From positions 124,001-188,000 of the forward strand of contig NZ_WYDP01000005.1 of the NCBI RefSeq assembly GCF_009904055.1: a DNA stretch of 64,000 bases, read 5' to 3'. Every line of letters begins with the position of its first letter. Position 1 is the stretch's first letter. The notes under the pieces were generated by a model. That model saw only the letters and a list, made by a program, of their open reading frames with translations, had not been told where the DNA came from and did no database searches. The stretch comes from Rubellimicrobium sp. CFH 75288. GTDB lineage: Bacteria > Pseudomonadota > Alphaproteobacteria > Rhodobacterales > Rhodobacteraceae. Shown here piece by piece: positions 59,334 through 64,000 of the stretch. The position numbers and the translations under genes were made by a program.

Positions 59334-59936
59334 ATGCTGACGGACATGGACCCGGCCCCCCTCCGCCGCCCGCCCGGCGCCCGCAACCCCGTCACCATGG
59401 CCGAGCTGATGGCGGCCCTGCCCCATGTCCTCGCCGCGCCGCGCGACGACGGGCCCGTGACGCTGCTCTGCCACCGCCCGGGCTTCAACCGGCGCAGCTT
59501 TCCCGACCGCCTGCGGCTGACGCGGGCGGAGGGGGTGCCGGGCGACCGCTGGCTGACCCAGCCCTGGCTGCGCCTGCCCGACGGACGGCCCGACCCGCGC
59601 ATCCAGGTCTCGATCCTGCCCGCCCGCGTCCTCGATCTCGTCTGGCGCGAGCGCGAGCATGTCCCCCATCCCGGCGACACGATCACGGCCGACCTCGACA
59701 CCTCCGAGGAGAACCTGCCCGAGGGCACGCTGCTTCGGGCCGGCACGGCGGTGCTGCGCGTCTCGGCCCTCTTCAACGAGGGCTGCGTCAAGTGGAAGGT
59801 GCGCTACGGGCGCGACGCGCTCGACTGGATCACCGCGCCCGGCCATCCCCCCCTGCGCCTGCGCGGCGTCCTCTGCGCGGTCGAGCGGGACGGAGAGGTG
59901 CGGCCGGGCGACCGGCTGCGCAAGCTCGCCCCCTGA
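59334..59936 (+). CDS. MOSC-like domain protein
   Basis: A 200-residue protein with MOSC-like features: RLTRAEGVPGDRWLTQPW near 60-77, ISIL-type strand VSILPARVLDLV, HPGDTITADLDTSEENLPEGTLLRAG and the end ALFNEGCVKWKVRYGRDALDWI, where MOSC proteins carry a conserved Cys. MOSC domains transfer sulfur to or from molybdenum cofactor or reduce N-hydroxylated compounds. It follows the flavoprotein gene by 29 bp, so the two may act in one redox reaction. The fold assignment is by pattern only. Confidence 0.6.
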   Translation: MLTDMDPAPLRRPPGARNPVTMAELMAALPHVLAAPRDDGPVTLLCHRPGFNRRSFPDRLRLTRAEGVPGDRWLTQPWLRLPDGRPDPRIQVSILPARVLDLVWREREHVPHPGDTITADLDTSEENLPEGTLLRAGTAVLRVSALFNEGCVKWKVRYGRDALDWITAPGHPPLRLRGVLCAVERDGEVRPGDRLRKLAP

Positions 59937-59943
59937 CGCGGCC

Positions 59944-60372
59944 TTACCAGTGGCCCGTGTTGGGCATCGACGCCCAGGGCTCCTCGGGGGGCTTGGGCTC
60001 GCCCTTCTGGAGCAGCTCGATCGAGATGTTGTCGGGCGAGCGGACAAAGGCCATGTGCCCGTCGCGCGGCGGGCGGTTGATCGTCACCCCCGATTCCATC
60101 AGCGACCGGCAGAGCGCATAGATGTCGTCCACCTCGTAGGCCAGATGGCCGAAATGCCGGCTGTCCGAGGGCAGCCCCTCGTCCCCGTCCCAGTTGTAGG
60201 TGAGTTCGACCGGCGTCTCCTCTTGGCCCGGAGGCGCCATGAAGACCAGCGTGAAGCGGCCCTTCTCGTTGTCGATCCGGCGCGTCTCGCGCAGGCCCAG
60301 CTTCTCGTAGAAGGCCTTGGACGTCTCGAGGTCCTTCACGCGGACCATCGTGTGCAGATAGCGGATGGACAT
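59944..60372 (-). CDS. gloA: Glyoxalase I (lactoylglutathione lyase)
   Basis: A 142-residue vicinal-oxygen-chelate enzyme converting the methylglyoxal-glutathione adduct to S-lactoylglutathione. Metal ligands are placed as in E. coli GloA: H7 (YLHTMVRVKDLE), Glu in VELTYNW, His in HFGHLAYEV and Glu in ISIELLQKG. It ends seven bases from the convergent MOSC-like gene and has its own short upstream gap (60373-60437). It is a housekeeping detoxification gene with no evident link to its neighbours. Confidence 0.93.
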   Translation of the reverse strand: MSIRYLHTMVRVKDLETSKAFYEKLGLRETRRIDNEKGRFTLVFMAPPGQEETPVELTYNWDGDEGLPSDSRHFGHLAYEVDDIYALCRSLMESGVTINRPPRDGHMAFVRSPDNISIELLQKGEPKPPEEPWASMPNTGHW

Positions 60373-60437
60373 GGCTGGTCTCCCTTTCGCGGCCTCTCGG
60401 GGGCCAAGCTAGCGGCCCGGCACCCGTGCGCCAGCCC

Positions 60438-61781
60438 TCAGAACACCGACCGCAGCCCGAGGTCCAGCGTCAGCGCCTCGCGGTCGTAGAGCGAGACGTC
60501 CGACCAGGTCCGGCTCGCCTCGAGGCCGAGGACGGGCTCGAAGCCCCAGACTTCCAGGCCGGGCAGGCCGAGGCTGACCGACAGGGTCGCGCGCCGGTCC
60601 TGCCGCCCGTCGAAGGCATAGGCCGAGAGCGGATGGTCGCGCCAGTCGAACGTGGCCCCCGCCCCCACCCGCAGCCCGAGCAGCAGCTCGCGCCGGTCGA
60701 AGGTCGCGCCGAAGGTGGCGCCGCGATAGCTCGTGTCCTCCACCTCCGACAGGCTGCCGCGCAGCCCCGCGCTCAGCGTCACGCGGTCCCCGCCGGCGGT
60801 CCAGGTGGTCCAGGCCGCGCGTGCGCCCAGGCTCCAGTCGTCCCCGCCCCCGTCGAGCCGCCCGGACCATTCGGCGAATCCCGTCAGGCGCAGGCTGTCG
60901 CGCTCGCCCAGGAACACTTCCCGCTCGTGCGCGATCTGGCCGAAGCGCAGCCAGGGCTCGCCCCCGAACCAGCTCTGACCCAGCGACAGCGCCGCCTCGC
61001 GCGACTCGCCCGTCTCCGCGCGCCAGCGCTGCACGAGCCCGACGCTCAGCGCCACGTCGGCGAAGTCCCGCCCCCGCGCCTCGGGCGCCTGCCTGCGGGC
61101 CGCGTCGCTCAGCACATAGGTGCGCCCCGAGACCTGCGCCTCGAGAAAGGTCGCGTCGCGCTCGCCCTCGCGCAGGCGCCAGGCCAGGCCGAGCCCGGCC
61201 GAGACGCGCCAGCCCGACAGCGCCCGCGCCTCGCCGTCCAGAACGAACTCGAAGGGCAGGCCGGGCAGCACGATCGTCTCGGCCCGGCTGCCGCCGTTGA
61301 TGTTGGAACTGGGCGCGACCCCGAAGGCGACCGACACCGAAAGGGGGTTGCGCGCCGCCAGAAGGCGGTAGTCCTCGGCCAGGTCGGCCGCCGCCTCCTC
61401 GGAGGGGACATCCCCCCGCGCGCGGCGCAGCCAGATCATCGCGCGCGTGTCCTGCCCCAGATCGGCATGGGCCCGCGCCGCGAGCCGCGCGGCCAGGAAC
61501 CGCGCGGGGCCCGGCGGCGCCACGGCATGGGCCGCGCGCGCCCGCTCCAGCGCCGCCGCCGGATCGCCCAGCGCGAGCGCGGCCTGCGCGGCCAGGATCA
61601 GTCCGGCCAGATCCGACGGATCGCGCGCGAGCAGCGCCTCGGCCGCCGCGCGGGCGCCCGCGGCGTCCCCCTCGGCCAGGAGAACCGCCCCGATCTCGCG
61701 CAGGCCGGCCGCATCGGTGACGACCTGCGCCGCCGCCTCGCCCGTCCACAGCCCGAGCAGGAGGGCGAGGAGACGCCTCAT
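60438..61781 (-). CDS. Surface lipoprotein assembly modifier (Slam-like) outer-membrane protein
   Basis: A 447-residue protein with a signal peptide (cleavage near EAAAQ, residue 19), a periplasmic TPR-like helical domain (about 25-140; [42 protein letters not shown]) and a C-terminal beta-barrel of alternating strands (about 150-447) ending in the terminal Phe of outer-membrane proteins (RSVF). [21 protein letters not shown] begins the barrel as in Slam (DUF560) proteins, which move certain lipoproteins to the cell surface. It overlaps the lipoprotein gene before it by four bases. N-terminal TPR plus DUF560 is the standard Slam layout. Confidence 0.82.
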   Translation of the reverse strand: MRRLLALLLGLWTGEAAAQVVTDAAGLREIGAVLLAEGDAAGARAAAEALLARDPSDLAGLILAAQAALALGDPAAALERARAAHAVAPPGPARFLAARLAARAHADLGQDTRAMIWLRRARGDVPSEEAAADLAEDYRLLAARNPLSVSVAFGVAPSSNINGGSRAETIVLPGLPFEFVLDGEARALSGWRVSAGLGLAWRLREGERDATFLEAQVSGRTYVLSDAARRQAPEARGRDFADVALSVGLVQRWRAETGESREAALSLGQSWFGGEPWLRFGQIAHEREVFLGERDSLRLTGFAEWSGRLDGGGDDWSLGARAAWTTWTAGGDRVTLSAGLRGSLSEVEDTSYRGATFGATFDRRELLLGLRVGAGATFDWRDHPLSAYAFDGRQDRRATLSVSLGLPGLEVWGFEPVLGLEASRTWSDVSLYDREALTLDLGLRSVF

Positions 61782-62833
61782 CGGTAGAGGATGAAGCCGC
61801 CGGTCTCCTGCGCCCGGACCCCATCGAAGCGCGGATCGTCGCTCTCGACCACGAACACGCCCACCACCTCGTCCGCGTTGCGCCCCCCGAGGATGGCATA
61901 GTAGCGGCCCGTCTCGTAATCCGCCACCCGCCCGTCGCGGACGATCCGGCTGCCCAGGGCGTTGGTCATCTCGCCGTTCGGCGTCATCGTGCCGGGCCCG
62001 ATCGTGAACAGCAGGTCCGGCAGCGGCAGTTCCCCCTCGCCCGTTCCCAGGGGAACGGGGCGGCCCTGCTGGTCGAAGGCGCGGCGGTTCGTGATCTCGC
62101 CCCGCACCCCGCGCCCCTGCCGGAAGTCGCGGAAGTCGATGGCCATGTCCACGTCGCCGCGGGTGTATTCGAGGCCGGGTCGCCCGTCGAAGACCCGCAT
62201 CCCGGCATATTCGCCGTCATAGCGCGCCTGCCCCGAAGCGGGCAGGACCACGCCTCCGTTGCGCTCGTAGACGAAGCCTCCGAAGCCGTAGCCGGCATAG
62301 GAGCCCGTGCGCACGATGGCAAAGCGCGAGGCGGGCAGCTCCTGCCCGCCCTCGCGGACGGTGCGCGCGCTCACCCCGTAGATTGCCTGGTATTCGAGCT
62401 GCCGGATGGGCCGGCCGGTCTGGGCATCGCGCTCGAAGGTGCGCGCCTCGTAGACCGCATAGACGGGCTCGCCGCGCCCGCCGCCCGACAGGGTCGGCAC
62501 GTCCCGGTCCCGCCGATAGGGCCGATCGCCGTCGAAGGCGAGGTTGTCCACCGTGAAGCGATCCGTGGCGGCGTCGTAGCGCACCGAGCGGACGAACCCG
62601 CCCCCCTGCCCGTCCTCGGCCTCGAAGCGGAAGATCCGGGCCTGCGGGGTGGGCCTCTCGGTGCCCGGCGGCAGGTCGGGGTCGCCTCCCACCCCGCCGT
62701 CGTCGCCGCCATCATCCCCGCCGCCGTCATCCCCGCCGCCGTCGCCGCCCGGAGGGTCCTCGAAGAAGGGCTGCCCGTCGCCGCAGGCGGGCAGAACCGC
62801 CACAAGCCCGAGAAGGAGCAGGATGCGCAGCAT
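61778..62833 (-). CDS. Surface lipoprotein with Gly/Asp tether and TbpB-like barrel, probable Slam client
   Basis: A 351-residue lipoprotein. The signal peptide ends in the lipobox VLPAC (Cys17). Residues about 28-52 are almost only Gly and Asp, a flexible, acidic and perhaps calcium-binding tether. The remainder is rich in beta strands; the last 150 residues ([33 protein letters not shown] and later [34 protein letters not shown]) match the C-terminal barrel of transferrin-binding protein B-like Slam substrates. Ligand unknown. It is the first of a two-gene unit with the Slam-like gene, coupled by ATGA. Confidence 0.75.
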   Translation of the reverse strand: MLRILLLLGLVAVLPACGDGQPFFEDPPGGDGGGDDGGGDDGGDDGGVGGDPDLPPGTERPTPQARIFRFEAEDGQGGGFVRSVRYDAATDRFTVDNLAFDGDRPYRRDRDVPTLSGGGRGEPVYAVYEARTFERDAQTGRPIRQLEYQAIYGVSARTVREGGQELPASRFAIVRTGSYAGYGFGGFVYERNGGVVLPASGQARYDGEYAGMRVFDGRPGLEYTRGDVDMAIDFRDFRQGRGVRGEITNRRAFDQQGRPVPLGTGEGELPLPDLLFTIGPGTMTPNGEMTNALGSRIVRDGRVADYETGRYYAILGGRNADEVVGVFVVESDDPRFDGVRAQETGGFILYR

Positions 62834-63016
62834 GACGGGCCTCGCCGGTGGGAACGCGGCCGATGCTGGGCCGGCCGCTTGCGCCGGTCAACGCTCCGCC
62901 GCGTCGTGCTCCCTCGCCGTGTCCGCGGCACCACGGCAGCGCCGGGCCCGGTCGCGGGGCCTCGCCTCTGCCGGTCCGGCCGCTACACTCGCCCGGCCCA
63001 GAGAAGGGACCGCCCC

Positions 63017-63940
63017 ATGCCCCTGACCCCCGAGCAGCAGGCCGAATCGGACGCCCTGCGCCGCGAGAGCCGCCCGACGCTCCGCCCCGTCTCGCCGGGG
63101 ATGGAGGCGCGGCTGCACGTCCCCGTCCCCGTGCTCGACCACGGCTTCGTGCGGGTGGTGGACTACATGGGCGACGATTCGGCCGTGGTGCAGGCCGCGC
63201 GCGTCTCCTACGGCAAGGGGACCCGCTCGGTCTCGAGCGACGAGGGGCTGATCCGCTACCTGATGCGCCACGCGCATTCCACCCCCTTCGAGATGTGCGA
63301 GATCAAGCTCCATGTGAAGCTGCCCGTCTTCGTGGCGCGCCAGTGGATCAGGCACCGCACGGCCTCGGTCAACGAGTATTCCGCGCGCTATTCCGTCCTC
63401 GACCGCGAGTTCTACATTCCCGCGCCCGAGCATCTCGCGGCCCAGTCGGCCACCAACAACCAGGGCCGCGGCGCGGCGCTGGGCGCCGAGGAGGCCGCGC
63501 GCGTCCTCGCCTGGCTGCGCGAGGATGCCGCCCGCGCCTACGGCCATTACGAGGCGATGATCGCGACCGAGGGCCAGCAGGGCCTCGCGCGGGAGCTCGC
63601 GCGGATGGACCTGCCGATGAACGTCTATACCCAGTGGTACTGGAAGGCGAACCTGCACAACCTGCTCCACTTCCTCCGGCTGCGCATGGACCCCCATGCC
63701 CAGTGGGAGATCCGCGTCTATGCCGAGGCGATCGCGGGCCTCGTGCGCGACTGGGTGCCGCTCACCTGGCGCGCCTTCGAGGACTGGCGCCTCGGCGCCG
63801 TCACCCTGTCGGCGCAGGGGGTCGAGGTCCTCCGCCGCCGCCTGCGCGGCGAACGGGTGACGGAGGCGGATTCGGGCATGTCGCGCGGCGAATGGCGCGA
63901 ATTCGTGGCCCTCTGGGGCGGGGACGAGCCGGGCCGTTAA
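63017..63940 (+). CDS. thyX: FAD-dependent thymidylate synthase ThyX
   Basis: A 307-residue flavin-dependent thymidylate synthase making dTMP from dUMP. The ThyX signature [15 protein letters not shown] (RHRxxSxNExSxRYS) is complete near 115-129, and the [24 protein letters not shown] strand-helix precedes it. [19 protein letters not shown] is the conserved C-terminal block with the catalytic region. AGAAGGGA precedes the chosen ATG; a longer frame upstream has no similarity. It stands alone, divergent from the lipoprotein gene. The last 60 bp of the window hold no recognisable feature. Confidence 0.95.
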   Translation: MPLTPEQQAESDALRRESRPTLRPVSPGMEARLHVPVPVLDHGFVRVVDYMGDDSAVVQAARVSYGKGTRSVSSDEGLIRYLMRHAHSTPFEMCEIKLHVKLPVFVARQWIRHRTASVNEYSARYSVLDREFYIPAPEHLAAQSATNNQGRGAALGAEEAARVLAWLREDAARAYGHYEAMIATEGQQGLARELARMDLPMNVYTQWYWKANLHNLLHFLRLRMDPHAQWEIRVYAEAIAGLVRDWVPLTWRAFEDWRLGAVTLSAQGVEVLRRRLRGERVTEADSGMSRGEWREFVALWGGDEPGR

Positions 63941-64000
63941 CGCTTTATTGGGAGTTCGGGACGCAAGGTGGCGGACAGCGAATCGCCACCGGAACCCGCC

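Overview
The window is very GC-rich, densely packed bacterial chromosome. Gene content (KpsT/KpsE-type capsule export, KdsA, ThyX, PhnGHIJKL with a DUF1045 protein, a Slam-type outer-membrane protein) and protein style point to an alphaproteobacterium of the Rhodobacterales (Paracoccaceae/Roseobacteraceae). This placement is inferred from protein character, not from a database match.

Layout. 1-12.4 kb: a sulfotransferase (cut by the window edge) with a DMT transporter; two poorly characterised genes; a nucleoside and base salvage operon (SseB-like protein, cdd, deoA, deoB, add, upp) headed by a uracil-DNA-glycosylase-family gene; and a divergent kpsT-kpsE pair for capsule export. 12.4-13.6 kb: a degraded ORF, kdsA and tRNA-Gln(UUG). 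13.7-25.0 kb: a complete type I-E CRISPR-Cas locus (cas3, cas8e, cas11, cas7, cas5, cas6e, cas1, cas2), a 79-bp leader and an array of 48 repeats and 47 spacers. 25.4-32.9 kb: an autoinducer-2 (AI-2) uptake and processing locus, lsrACDB divergent from lsrR-lsrK-lsrG, with operator-like half-sites between them and no lsrF. 33.1-40.6 kb: an RpiR-regulated sugar locus consisting of a regulator with two TGCAA/TTGCA palindromes, an AfuABC-like ABC importer, a histidine phosphatase, a FrlB-like SIS deglycase and a PfkB kinase. It looks like an Amadori-product (fructosamine) pathway. It is followed by a lysine 2,3-aminomutase family radical-SAM enzyme. 41.8-45.0 kb: a glycosyltransferase / debranching-type glycosidase pair. 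45.2-57.5 kb: a full C-P lyase phosphonate system (phnM, DUF1045, phnN-L-K-J-I-H-G, phnF, a hexapeptide acetyltransferase, phnE2-E1-D-C), with a four-unit Pho box in front of phnC. 57.6-64 kb: an FAD/NAD(P)-binding protein with a MOSC-like partner, glyoxalase I, a Slam plus surface-lipoprotein pair, and thyX.

How it fits together. Most operons are translationally coupled through ATGA or GTGA overlaps. The cas genes and the array run the same way, with the leader beside cas2. LsrACDB should import AI-2, LsrK phosphorylate it, LsrR sense the phosphorylated signal and LsrG begin its breakdown. PhnCDE imports phosphonates and PhnG-N breaks the C-P bond. No phnP was found here, but the DUF1045 protein carries paired HxT motifs and may do that step.

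The least described systems are the RpiR/SIS/PfkB/ABC locus (with the neighbouring aminomutase), the Slam-lipoprotein pair, the GT4/GH pair, and the interlocked phnM/DUF1045/phnN arrangement.
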